NCBI GenBank assembly: GCA_024305405.1
Contig: JAKNDB010000103.1
Coordinates: forward strand, 1,860,001 to 1,924,000
Direction of reading: 5' to 3'
DNA from: Dirofilaria immitis
Lineage: Eukaryota; Nematoda; Chromadorea; Rhabditida; Onchocercidae
DNA length: 64,000 nt
Shown: positions 1 through 11,700 of the stretch, piece after piece
Layout of the letters: each line of letters opens with the position of its first letter
Position numbering within the stretch: position 1 is the stretch's first letter
The notes under the pieces: generated by a model
What the model was told of the DNA's origin: nothing
Seen by the model: only the letters and a program-made list of their open reading frames with translations
Databases searched by the model: none
Program-made: the position numbers and the translations under genes

Positions 1-1839
1 AATCAATCATACAAAGTCAATAATCATTTCGATCAATATTATTAAAGTATTTTTCTACAAAAATCAGTGAGATCGATTTTTTTATCAACAAAATATCACT
101 TTCATATTTTAATTTTTTAACCATTTTTTATTAAAAATTAAAAATCACTTATTATATGTCTCAAATCATAAAAATTTTTCATGGACATTTTGACAAGCTA
201 TATCAGCAAAATTGGTGCTGCGTTATTTTCAATGATAAGAAGTTATGAAACAAATCTACCATGACGATATTTAATTAAAAATAGAAAATATAAAATTCAC
301 TTAATAATATTTTATCTCATCAATTATTGTCTCATATTTCTAGTCTATTCAAAAGTATTACGATTATAATTAAAACGAGAAATATCCTTCCTTTACTTAT
401 TTAAAGAGGTATAGCAGGAAATATGATGCTTCAGGTAAATTTCGCTTCACTCATCTATCATCCTCTCAATAAGAATTTATCCGAATTTTCTATTAAAGAA
501 ATTTCGTCCAGTAAATTAATGCTAAGAATTTATACTAATAAGTTAGTGCTTGATAACTTATTTCAAAAAAATGCTATATTTATTAATATTCGATGTTAAT
601 CGACAATAGAACAATTTCTAAATTATGAGATTTCAAGTCGTATAATGCAAAATATAATTTTACCAGTATTTCATTCGACTTATTAATTACCACTAGTTTT
701 TTGCAATTTACAATATCTGTTCAGTTTCCTACAAATTTATCTAACACTATTTTTCTGTATAGTCAAGTCGAATCCGTTAAAACTAAACTTACACTCACTA
801 AAAATTATTGTCCTATAATTATTAACCTATCTTTTTATTATATAACTTTGAAATTTGAAAATTGTATACATATTGACTTTAAAATTCGAAATCTGACAGT
901 TAACATATTCTTCATCAATTTCATCTAAAATTACTCTAATTAAATATTAGTTTTTAATCAGTGTATGGTTTTTCTCGCTTCTAGTACTAATTAAATGTAA
1001 TATTTTAATACCATTAGTGCTTCAGCGAATGAGAAAAGATGAAACTAATTATTGAACAACATATTTTGATTTAAATTTCGGATAAAAAAGTAAAATGGTT
1101 TAAAATGTTTCATTTTGTCTCAAAATATCACATTCAGGTACTGATTTTAAGCAATACAAAAGGTAGAGTGCATTTTCTTAATTCGCTTTCTCTAAAATTA
1201 AAAAGGCATATATCCCTGTCCTTGATTCTATTCGACTCTCTGCCTCATATTCATATTCATATCAAATGAATTTATATAAAGTAAATATAATATAGTTAAT
1301 CATTGAGAGAGGAAGAGAGAGAGATAGAAAGAGAAAGAGAAAAAAATGGGTCCTATAATTTCTTGTTTGCTTGTTTAATAAATTTATGGTTTGATATGAT
1401 AATTGCATTATCAAGAGAATACAAGCATTGTTTAATGCTTTCAATTGTATATCAGCATTGAATTAGCTAAGAACAAACTGTACGAATTTGAAAATATAGC
1501 TATTTTCTGAATAGTATATGTGTAACGGTGATGGAATATTTAAAATAAATTTCATATGATCTCGGTGGAATGAATATCATTTAATGCATAACAAAACAAG
1601 ATCTTTTCGATACTGATCGATATTTTATTAACAAAATAATATAACGTTAATGTGCTCATACATATATATATATATATTTGAGAGTGTTTAGGAATAAAAA
1701 GTTTTAACTTATTTTGGATGTTAAAAAAATTCAAACAAAATGCTTATCTATATCAAAACAATTATCTAATCAGAGTTTAATTCATAGTTGATAATTCAGC
1801 ATTGTTGAAAAAGATTTAAATCAAATTTTAATCGAAATA
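1..1839. other. Intergenic, no gene seen
   Basis: This stretch is AT-rich with frequent stops in all frames. The only open frames are short and low-complexity, and I see no splice-consistent exon chain. A GA-rich microsatellite lies at about 1303-1347 and a short TA run near 1661-1677. It is probably the 3' flank of the minus-strand gene that ends at 1840. Confidence 0.6.
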
Positions 1840-1986
1840 CTATTTTTCACTTTTCGTTTCCTCAGAATCACTAAATTCATCATTAGATTTTTCCATCTCT
1901 TCGTCTCCCGTTGCACTTTTACTGGAATAGCTTGGAATAGAGTCTGCGCTAACTTGTGATTGATTCGTTTCCAGTTCCTTCATACC
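1840..1986 (-). CDS. Candidate alternative last exon of the unrecognised minus-strand gene
   Basis: On the minus strand an acceptor (AAAG at 1990-1987) is followed by a 48-codon open frame that ends in TAG at 1842-1840. It starts GMKELETNQSQVS and becomes Ser/Glu/Lys-rich, ending SDSEETKSEK. It begins in phase 0, so it joins cleanly to the upstream exon that ends in phase 0 at 3171. It cannot follow the GTAACA site at the end of the 2688-2518 exon without a frameshift. The motif QSQVS also occurs in the 2688-2518 exon, so the two look like alternative terminal exons, possibly from duplication. The composition suggests a disordered cytoplasmic tail. Function is unknown. Confidence 0.5.
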   Translation of the reverse strand, partial: GMKELETNQSQVSADSIPSYSSKSATGDEEMEKSNDEFSDSEETKSEK

Positions 1987-2517
1987 CTTTAAATATAATA
2001 AAATTTGGTATTATTAATGACCTGATATGCAACACTTACATTAACTTACATAATAATAATAATAATAATAAGAGATCCATTAGCTCATGTCACAGATAAC
2101 AAAAGCCAATTTAATTTCTTAAACAATTAATTAATAAACGAGTGATAACCCAATTGTTGGTTACAAATATTTTTCAGTATAGTGTGTCGTTTTAATAATT
2201 CGTCAAACACTGTTGCAAATTTAACGAGAAGTAATTTAGATAATTAAAGAAAAATGACGATTCAGTTTAAAGTGACATGCTAGAAAGAATGTAGATATTT
2301 CAAATACGCTTCCAATTCATATTAAAACAAAATATCATATCAGCAAAAAATCAATAAAATCAAGGGATCATCATATTACAAGATTATAAAGAAACAGTCA
2401 TCCCATCCAAAAAATCAAGTGAAAGAATCAAGTTCAATATCGCTATCAATAATTATTTTATAATGGCTTTTCATAAGGAATTATTTCAAAACACAAAAAG
2501 ATTAAAAATATATTTTG

Positions 2518-3933
2518 TTACTTTTTCAAGCTTAATAATTTTTCTAAAGGAATTTCACGCATAGTTTTAAGCTCGGTTTTATCATTTTCACATTTCAACC
2601 AGCTGTCTTCCGTGGAATCTTGTGTAAGATTTGAAACCTGACTTTGATCAACGGGAAAATTCACAAAATTCTGAAAGTTTCTAAAATTCTGAAAAGGTAA
2701 AAATTCTGCAAGACTTTATTCTAAAATATTTCATATTTCAAAATGGATTAATATTTCTATATGATACTTTGCGACTTCTGGTTTCGTATAGAACTTAAAT
2801 TATATTAAATCTATCAAAACTGTAAGTGCTTTATTTAAAATTAGCCAGATCATAGTGTGGCTCAAAAAAATGACTTCATCTTGAAATAATTCGCTTTCAA
2901 GTTAAATTTTTAGCAATTTGGTATTGATTTGTTAATACAATTTATCTTGTTTGAATCTTCCAGAAACTTTTCCAAATTTCAAAAATTATTGAAAATTGCT
3001 TATTGAAATTATGGTTTTATCGGGATCACACTTCAAATTGTTTAAATGAATCTTAATTGTTATCATACCTCATGCCAAACCAAATTTTGGATTATCAAAT
3101 TTTCATTTTGTAAACTTTCTTGATGATTACAAGAAAATTTTCGAACAAAAGTTCTCAATTTAAATCTCACCATTTTGGTTCCTGCTGTTACTACTCCATT
3201 CTCCAGCATTCTCATATTTAGTTGATTTCTCATAAGAGATTTTCGGGTAGTTTTGATATTAAAATTCTTCTTGTTTTCTTTACTTGATTCCTTTTCTATG
3301 CCTATTTCTTGTTTCTCCTCAAAATAAAGTTTATTTTATCAACGAAAGCTACTAAAAAGAGCACTAAGAGAAAGAAAGAATGAATATAATACGTTGAAAT
3401 TAAATAGATATCTTAATTCTATAAATTAAAAACATTGAATTTAATTAAATTTCAAGTATGTACTTTTATGGCACCTATTTCAGTATCTTCCTCAGTAGGT
3501 TCACTATTTAACGGTGTTACATCATCTTTTATCCCCTTATTTGAACCGGATTTTTCTTGATTTTGGTCACTTGGAATCTGAGTAGGTTCAATTTTCAAAT
3601 TTGAATTTTTATTCCTCTATAATTCAATGAATATAATTTACAAATAAAATTTTAATTAAACTACATCGATTTTTGCTATGCATTTTTGATAAATGAAAAA
3701 TCAAAGAAAGTACTTTCATTTCAAAAATAGTTGCTAATCGTTTGATGATCTTAATTTGGATGTTGTCAAGTTAATTTCCTAAGATATTTAATTAGATGTT
3801 CAAAGATTCAATAATTGCAACGGAAATCTGCGAAAGATTACTAACATGCTGGAAGAAAAGTTTGGTTCAGTAGAAATGCTTGAATCTTGTCCATGCATTG
3901 ATACTCGTACAATTGATTCATTATTTGCCGAAT
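2518..3933 (-). CDS. Unrecognised gene, four 3' exons encoding a polar tail
   Basis: Exons in transcript order are 3933-3842, 3616-3464, 3317-3171 and 2688-2518. All inner junctions are phase 0, with donors GTAATC, GTACAT and GTGAGA and acceptors ATAG, TGAG and TTTTCAG. The first exon enters with 2 bases of a split codon, so coding continues upstream. The last exon ends in TAA at 2520-2518 after EKLLSLKK. The roughly 200 encoded residues are rich in Ser, Asn, Glu and Lys, with a basic stretch (KTTRKSLMRNQLNMRM) near the end of the third exon. There is no recognisable fold and no membrane segment in these exons. I do not recognise the family; it could be the cytoplasmic tail of a membrane protein or a disordered nuclear protein. 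The consistent phases make the exons credible; the identity is open. Confidence 0.6.
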
Positions 3934-4534
3934 CTATGGTAACATCACATAAATATCGAGTAAAAACATTTTATAGCTATTTTATAACACAATAGCTTAA
4001 TTTCTCATAATATTTCAAATTTCCTTAAATTGATAGACTAACAGTTTTTTACTTCGTTATTTGATATCTAAAACAGTTAAAGTTATTAAAAAAAAGAAAA
4101 GAGAAATTAGACGATTTTGAAATTCATTGTTATCAAAATTTATTCACATCCCTAGATAATGCTCATTAACATAATTCACATAGATAAATTATAGAAACGA
4201 GAAATGAATTTTAAGTGCATAAATATAATTGATTATATCAATAATTCAAGTTTTTTTCTTTTTCAGAAATTTATATTTTAAAAAATTGTTCAACCTAGTA
4301 TATTTAAGAATTAGGAGGAAGTGATAAGATTTGATTCAAAAATTATCCAACTTAACAATTCATTCATTGCTATATACTTTTGATAATTTTTTGAAAATAT
4401 CGCCAAGATTCTTTCAAAATTACGAAATTCTAATTTAAATTCTGAATCAATGATATTTATTTATGGTACAATTTGCATCAAATAAAATAAAATAATACGT
4501 TTTTGTGTATTCATCTTATTTTTCTTTATTTTAC

Positions 4535-4698
4535 ATAATAAAATGGAGAGAGTTGTAATGGCAGTAAATGTCATCATTAACGCAGGTGCAATTTGTTTAC
4601 CATAACTGCACAGTTCAATTATACAAACTATTGTCATCGATCTTCTAGAATTTCCGATACATGCTAATATCATTTCATTAATCAATATAAATAATCGC
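4535..4698 (-). CDS. Tentative upstream exon with a hydrophobic segment
   Basis: Read on the minus strand, an acceptor (CAG ending at 4699) opens a frame of about 54 codons that exits at a GTAAAA donor (4534) in phase 1. That matches the 2-base entry of the exon at 3933. The translation includes NSRRSM, CSYGKQIAPALMM and a hydrophobic run TFTAITTLSILL, which would be a membrane segment. The NxRR...G.xIAP pattern is loosely like the late transmembrane region of SLC22/MFS transporters, but spacing and length do not fit well. Upstream exons of such a transporter were not found. It could be a chance open frame. Confidence 0.3.
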
Positions 4699-7600
4699 CT
4701 GTTTCTTAAATGATTAAGATAAAAAAGGTTACTATCATAATAAAAGATATTCTTGATCTACATGGTGTAGAAAATCGGAAAAAGATTTGTTGAAAACAAT
4801 GTATTAAAAAAGCAATCTGGTTAAAGTTTAAGACTCGCCGAAATCAAACACAAAAGAGATAAGTTGTTCTGATTCACCTTGTATCAGTGTTTTATCAAAT
4901 TTAATCATGAAATGTCAATAAAATTTATCGTTTAAATAAAAATTAATACTTCACATAGCTTATATTATGAAAGTGGGAATAATGCTTGAATTTGAAACTT
5001 TCTCTTAAAAGTTCAAACAAGCTTAATAAGATACTGCTTTATAATGAAGAACAAGTTGATTGTTCTGGTATTATAAACTGGAAAATTCTAATCAACAAAG
5101 ATAAGAATGCTTTGAGATTTTATGAAATTATACCGTTGTAAACACAATTTGTAATGCTTCCACACTACTAATTAAATATAATAAATTTCTAAAAATGCAA
5201 TTAATTCTTACTTCAAATAGTCTTTGCAAATGTAAAAATTTGCATATAAAATATATATGAATTAAAATGAAATAGCATTTGGATAAGTTAGAAAAAAAAA
5301 AAAAAAATAGATCAATTGAAATACGAATAGCTTACTGACATCTGAAAGTAGCATATGGAGAGATTATTAAAAATTTGCTTTTTATGAATATGGTAAAACA
5401 ACAAATATAAAAGTTGGCACAATTCAGATTATATTTGAAACTTTCCAACTTTTATATATTTCGTTATTTTACTTTGTTCAAGGAAAATAATATTTTATAA
5501 GAATATCATTTCATTCCGTTCTTTAAATCCCATTTTTATAGATAATAATATGTGCGATCGCCATATCATTTCAATTTTCTTTTGTTATTTTCCTTTGCGA
5601 CATAATTCCTAAAATCAAGCTGTAAAGTCTTATCATATTTCTATAATTTATTCTTTATAGATTTCCTTTGAAAGCAATCAATTGAAACAATTTTTGTCAT
5701 ATGAAAAATAGAAATTTACTAATAAAATTATCATTACATTTGCACAATGCGAATATTCCTTGGCTTAGGACACTACCATCATTAATTATACTTTAATTAA
5801 AATTAAAAATTTATTTTGCTATGAAATCAGCAAAATTTATATTTAGCAAAAAACCAAGAATCCTTTCCGCAGATTGTCAAGTATTGTTTACTTTTCAGAT
5901 AATATGTTTGTAAACAGATTTAGTTTAACTAATAAATGATAAGTATTTCAACAATTTGTTAAATTTAATTTCGCAATTATGCAAAAATATGTTGTTATTT
6001 TACATTTTGCAAAGACGATCAAAGCTTCATCAATCAAAGTCTCTTATCTGCGACAATTCACACTTACTTAGTTTCTGGATGAAGTTAAAAGAAGAAAAGT
6101 AATAAGTAAAATTTTGCTGATTTCATTGTTGATTCTGTCTACCACTAGAAATTCGGTGTTTGATAAAATCCGTGAAATAGTCTGTTAAATGGATCATATG
6201 GATTTTTAATGAAATAAATTTGTGCTAATTTATCTCGAGCATAAAACGCATTTAATTAAACGAGTAAAGTGGTATCTGTTTGTGCTAAAAGTTCGTTGGA
6301 TCCAATTTTAGATTCAATTTAATTTTTTAATATGAGACGACGAGAATGGAATTAATTTTTGTTTTAAATATTAGCCTTAAAATAAGTTTGAATATCGCTG
6401 TTCTCATTGAATTTGTTTGAAATAGACACGGAGCTTCCTTTCAATTTAATTTTTTAATTTTTATTTCGTAGTGAAGGTCGTTCAATAAAATTTGTTATTT
6501 CTTAGATTTTACGGTTATTTCAAATTATTCCTATTTCGTTCTCGTTTTAATCCATTAATAAAATCATAAAATTTTGTAGGAAGTTTTGAATTTTCTCAAA
6601 TAATTATTATCATCGACAATGATATTATTTTGATTTTATCTCTGACAAATAATAATTGATTTTACTATAAATCGAGCATTGCATATTTTCGCATTTCGTT
6701 TCAATATTAATTAGTTATTCCTAATTACGTGAAAAATTTCAATTTAATAAAATCGAAATCAAAAAAATTTATTTTAATCGGGAATTTTTGAAATATTCAG
6801 TGAGAAGGAATTTAATAATAATTAAAATTTTATTTGGAATAATTTTATTAGAATGAAAGTGAAAATCGATTTTGTATCACTGATAAATCAATGGCATTGC
6901 TGATAAATGAAATACGAATTACTGATAAATGAAATAAGAAGAAGAAATTGCACATCTAAATTATGAATATAATTTTTGATCGATCTTGCATGATAACTTA
7001 AAATACCCGTAATTAACGAAATTGAATTTATAATAATGCACTGTACTGAACGGCTACCATATTTGAATTCATTACAAATTCACTCTGAAGATTATTCATA
7101 GGACTAAGCAGCATATAGTTCTAGACTATATTTTTCAAATTTAATTTTCTAAAGTTGATTATTGATGACAAAACATATGTAGCAATGTGCATAATATATT
7201 AGTAAAAACTATTATACTGTACTGCACCATACTGTATTGTACCGTACTGACTTATAATTATTGAAAATAAAATTCTAGATGAAAAATATTTCACAGTATT
7301 CAAGTGATGTATATATCTCTTACCGTCATATTATTAACTTTTGAAATTTTTGAGTTCTCAATTTTTCCAATATTTTGATTATGCTGCAAGAATTTTCAAT
7401 TGATTTCATTCTTTCCCTTTTCAATTCTTTTTTAATTATTAAATTCTCCCAATTAGTATATGCTTTTTATTGAATTGAATTTTATTATAATTATTCTTTT
7501 CATAGTATTATTCTATTATTATTAATTAAATGAAAAATTCTATTCTATAAATTAAAAGGTAAAAAAGAATTAAAATATTCGAAAAATGCGCAGAATAAAT

Positions 7601-8060
7601 CATACGGAAAGTATGTAATTTGACTAATTAAAATTTGAATTAGATTGGAAAGATAGAAAGTTTAATATTTTGATCAATTTGTCTATATGATAATAAAATT
7701 AGTTAAAAATATTGAGAAGAGAAGAAAGACAAATTAAACTTTCTTTTTCATAAAAAATTTTTAACGATTTTATAAAAGGTCATAAAGTATACAATTAATA
7801 ATCTTTCATATTTGATATTCTCCTTCCTTTAACTGCATAAATCAATTCAATGAAAATCACTTTAATAAATTATCATGAGTTTATTAATTATATAATGTGA
7901 TAAATACATTAGCAATTAGTCCATAATTAATTATCAATTCTTTGATGACAAAATGAATGATTATAAATTAAGCTATTAAGAAAACATAATCGTTGTATTT
8001 ATTTTAAACATTAAGTAAATTCCAATTAAGTATTTATGTATTAGCCGTGTTTATATTTAT
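4699..8060. other. Non-coding stretch, no gene seen
   Basis: Stop-rich AT sequence. A minus-strand open piece near 6120-6205 is short and unsupported. A small ACTG-type repeat lies at 7198-7246. Any 5' exons of the minus-strand gene ending at 1840/2518 should be here, but none can be supported by eye. Confidence 0.5.
7198..7246. repeat. Short degenerate TACTG/TACCG repeat
   Basis: About five imperfect copies of a ten-base unit of the form TACTGTACYG, with a related ACTGTACTG at 7039-7048. Confidence 0.6.
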
Positions 8061-8075
8061 TTGTTAAATAAATAA

Positions 8076-8156
8076 CCAGCTGAACAAGTAAATGAAGGAG
8101 TTTGGAGAACAGTATCTATTTATGATATACCAGCTTATTTAAGAAGAAAGAAATAA
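8076..8156 (+). pseudogene. ftsZ: C-terminal fragment of a bacterial FtsZ-like gene
   Basis: The frame reads PAEQVNEGVWRTVSIY, then DIPAYLRRKK and a stop. DIPA(F/Y)LRR is the conserved C-terminal peptide of bacterial FtsZ, which binds FtsA and other division partners. About 26 codons survive; upstream, the frame has a stop just before 8076. The TAA overlaps the ATG of the EVE-domain fragment by one base, a typical bacterial gene junction. The fragment is too short to function. Wolbachia origin is inferred from the host and from the adjacent gene. Confidence 0.65.
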
Positions 8157-8359
8157 TGCAATTTTGGCCACTTAAGTCAGAGCCAAGTGAATAGTCATGG
8201 TAAGAAATGGGAAAAGAAAAGGTAGCTAAGTTTTATAGTATATGCAACTATTAAGCTCAAAGCTATATGAGGGCTATGAAGTTAGATGGCTCTGCGCTTT
8301 TTTATCATATAGGTAAAGAAAAAGCGGTACTTGAGATAGTTGAGGCCTTTAAAGAATAA
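8156..8359 (+). pseudogene. Truncated EVE-domain (UPF0310/Thy28-like) gene of bacterial type
   Basis: The frame opens MQFWPLKSEPSE and continues through NY...AQSYMRAMKL, GSALFYH and GKEKAVLEIVE. This is the start of the EVE domain, usually MxxWLLKSEP...W, with the ARN(Y/F)/CNY-like turn and the LFYH strand. In-frame stops lie at 8192-8194, 8201-8203 and 8252-8254, so the gene is dead. It ends after about 67 codons, roughly half the usual 135-150 residues, where the opposite-strand fragment begins. EVE domains bind modified bases; this copy has no function. Few frameshifts relative to stops suggests modest age. Confidence 0.8.
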
Positions 8360-8660
8360 AACTTGTATTTTCTTCCTTATATTCTAGTTCTAGTTCATTG
8401 CATATATTGTATGGATCTGTGTATCCAGGCTCTAATATTGGGAGGACAAATTCCGCAATTCGGATAGCGACACGACGTCTAGCACTATTGCTATCCATAT
8501 AGGATGAAGATTTCTTTAGCAAATCTTCATAGATTATTTTATTTATTCTGCAGAAATTGCAGTGTCAAGTGGGACAATTATATTGTTAATTCTTGCTTGA
8601 TGTAACGCTATTAATAATAACTATAATGTTTGTATTTTATGCAATTCAAATAATATTCAG
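8349..8660 (-). pseudogene. Broken bacterial-type reading frame, unrecognised
   Basis: On the minus strand a clean frame of about 62 codons runs from near 8536 to TAA at 8351-8349. It includes IYEDLLKKSSSYMDSNSA, RRRVAIRIAEFVLPILEPG and YTDPYNICNELELEY. Upstream the match continues in another frame as INNIIVPLDTAISAE, followed by two in-frame stops and a one-base shift near 8536-8540, then LLLIALHQARI further up. This looks like a single ancestral gene broken by a frameshift and stops. I do not recognise the protein. Its 3' end overlaps the EVE fragment by about 10 bases, so the two were probably joined by rearrangement. Confidence 0.6.
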
Positions 8661-8791
8661 CTATTTATAACAAAAAAAAAAGAAAATCTCGCATCATTAA
8701 GACTTCATTCTATGAAGTTTTGTTAATTCTGATATCACTGATTAGAAATGAGTGTAAATTTTTTCTCGAGATTACTGTAATATAGAATAAA

Positions 8792-11700
8792 TTATGCTAA
8801 TGCAATCGTTCTATCATAAATGGTTGGTGCACGAAGAATAATAATAATACTACCAATCGTACATGCTAAAGTAAATAAAATTAAAAATATTCGATCCATC
8901 ACCATTGACACATATTTCCAATCTTCAATTATCTAAAATATAAAAAATATCGTCTAATTAAAATAATCAATAAATTATTAGTTCAATGATTATCAATGCT
9001 ACAATAGACATTCTTTGTTATCAGAACCTTATTGATAACAAAATGATACCGTTAGTTACTTTTTCTGAAGCATAAAAAAATTATCTGGCCTGATTAACTA
9101 ATTAATTAGTTAATTATTATTTACACATTTTTTCAATGATTATCATTATCATTTTAAATATTTTTTGTTATTAAAATCTTATTGATATGATAAATGAATT
9201 ACTAATAGTCATCTATATAAATTATCAGAAGACAGCACTATCATAAATCGATAATCATATCATATTATTTCATTCTATTTTACTTTTTATTTAATTACTT
9301 ATTTATAAATGGAAAATATGAATCGGATAAATGGATTTATTATACTTTTGTTCAACTTAATTTCAAAATTGTCAATCATAAAAAATTATGATATTGTGGA
9401 GAAATTATCAATCGTTACAGATCTCCGATCTTATCTTTTGCTCTCGATGAAAACTGTTCAACTAAATTTTTGATGTTCAGCTAAAATTTCAATCACTTTA
9501 TATGTAATATTTCTTGATCTACAAATAACAAAAAGTATTTGAAATTTAATAAATAGCTAACCTGACGATCGTTTTCATTATTCTTCAAATGATTAGCAAT
9601 AAATGTAACATTATCAGAAGCATTTTGTAAATCTATTGATTCGTGATATTGCCGTTCGGGAATTTTTTCAGCATATGTAGCAAAAATGGGAGAATTATTT
9701 GTTCGACAAACAAAATGTTCCTATGAAGTTTTTAAATCCATGGAAAACAAAAAAAAAGTCAAAGAATAGGGTAAATTCAATAGAAACGAAAATGTTTATC
9801 ACAATATAATTTTGAATTTGATTTAAATTTAAATTTTGAAACTTGAATATTTTAAATGATACCTGTTTGAAAGGTGTCGGCGGTACTGATTTTTGATTTG
9901 GATTTATTGTTCGAGATAATCGTAAAGAAGACTGTTTTGTTAAGAATATCTAAATTAATGAGTATCATTAAATGATAATCGTAATTATGCTCAAATTATT
10001 ACAATGTTTAATCAAAAATTTTGCAAAACTTTTTTGAAATTAGAAGAATTTAATAAAATTTTATGGAATTTTACTGTTATCTGCCCAGAAAAATATTACT
10101 CTATCATGTCTTTCTGCGATAATATCAGGTATCATTTTTTAGCATTAACATAATATTATATCAGAAAATAAAAGATAAATAATGATAAAAAGGAAAGATA
10201 TTAATAAATTATTGATAAAAAATGTAGATATTCTAATTTTTCGAATTCCTTAGCAAATTTTCAGTAATAATTTAATGAACAGATTAAGACTGGCACTAAC
10301 TTAATAATAAATAAACATTTTCCTAAGTTATTTATACATCCTTTCTTTCTTTACTTTTTTTAAATTTTCGGTTAACTTTTTCAGCAAAATAGTCTCATTT
10401 GAATTATCGTTATCAACTGCTGTTAGTTCAATTTGCATATATGTTGGCCGCTCCATGAATAAATATTTGGGTAACCATACGATAAAAAATTTCTTGGCCC
10501 ATTTTGGCATTACATGTGTTGTGGGTGATCGATTATGAACATTCTAAAAGATAAAAAAATTAGAATTCAAAATGGATTTATCGATGAATTTGATAAGATA
10601 TTTTTTAAAACTACAGCTGAACATTGTAGAATTTTAAATGATATATGAATTTGATAATATTATTGCGAAAATTTTTATGCTCAAAAAAATTTGACGCAAT
10701 ATTTTCTGAAATATTCGAAAAAAAAAGATTATTCTGTTGACGGAAAAAAAAGACAAAATTTATATTTGAAATTTAGATCATTTATTCTAATTAGTAAAAG
10801 AGAAATAATATTTTGATAAAATTAGATCAGTCATACCAAAGTTATGATAGTAACGATAATTGATAAAGTTACAAGAATCATTGTAAACAATAAATATTTT
10901 CCAATCAATGGAATTACCAATGAAGTTGATGGAGTTATTTCAACTGTAAAAATTTAAAAATTTTTTAGTAATAATTTAATTTTTTAATAACAATTTTTCA
11001 TTTGTTTCAAAGAACTGAAGAAGTTTCAATTTCCAACTTATTAGCTTTCTCGAAAATTAAAAACTTAATTTCAAATATTCTATTATTAATTTTTAAATAT
11101 ATATCACATACATATAATTTTGTTTTAAATTGGCTATTATTTTTAAAACTTTATTCAATTTTTGATGTTAATGTCATATAGATTGCTTTACAAAACTATA
11201 CATTGTTATTAACAAATAATGCAAATAAAAATATTATATTATAATTTATCTAACATTCTGATAAGCATATTTAGAATAAAAGAGAGATAAGCATTAAATA
11301 TTATTTATCCAATATCCAACCAATTAATAATACTAATAGAAAAAGGCTTTTTTAATCGGAAAAATAGGTATAATTTTCAATTCGAGTAAAACAGAAAATG
11401 AATATTTTAATTGAACAATTTTGATTATCACTTTTATCAGTAAATTGTGCCATTATCGATATGCTAATTAATTAATTAATTAAAAGAATTAAACAAGGTG
11501 TTTCGTATTCAATAAATTTAATTCATTTAGTTTAATATTTTAAAAGATTAATAGCATTTAGTTATTAATCAAAATACTAACTGAATACATATTCATTTAT
11601 CACCGTTAGGAAAATTTCTTAGATATCGCTGCCTATCAATAATTTATCAGTTTAAAATTTGTATAGCATTACAACTACTTATTGAAATTACGATATCAAG

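Larger units (their letters stand above)
8066..8665. other. Decayed nuclear insertion of Wolbachia-like bacterial DNA
   Basis: This block holds uninterrupted-by-intron but stop-ridden bacterial-type reading frames on both strands, closely packed. They are an FtsZ-like C-terminus, an EVE-domain N-terminus starting in a TAATG overlap, and an opposite-strand frame. It is less AT-rich than its flanks and is embedded between nematode DNA and the last exon of the receptor gene. Filarial nuclear genomes are known to carry such Wolbachia transfers, including in species without living Wolbachia. Edges are estimates: the left lies between about 8055 and 8076, the right between about 8640 and 8725. Confidence 0.8.

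Noticed and set aside
6115..6205. Short minus-strand open piece as an upstream exon of the gene ending at 1840/2518
   Set aside because: Under 30 codons, no homology recognised, and phases cannot be tied to a neighbour.
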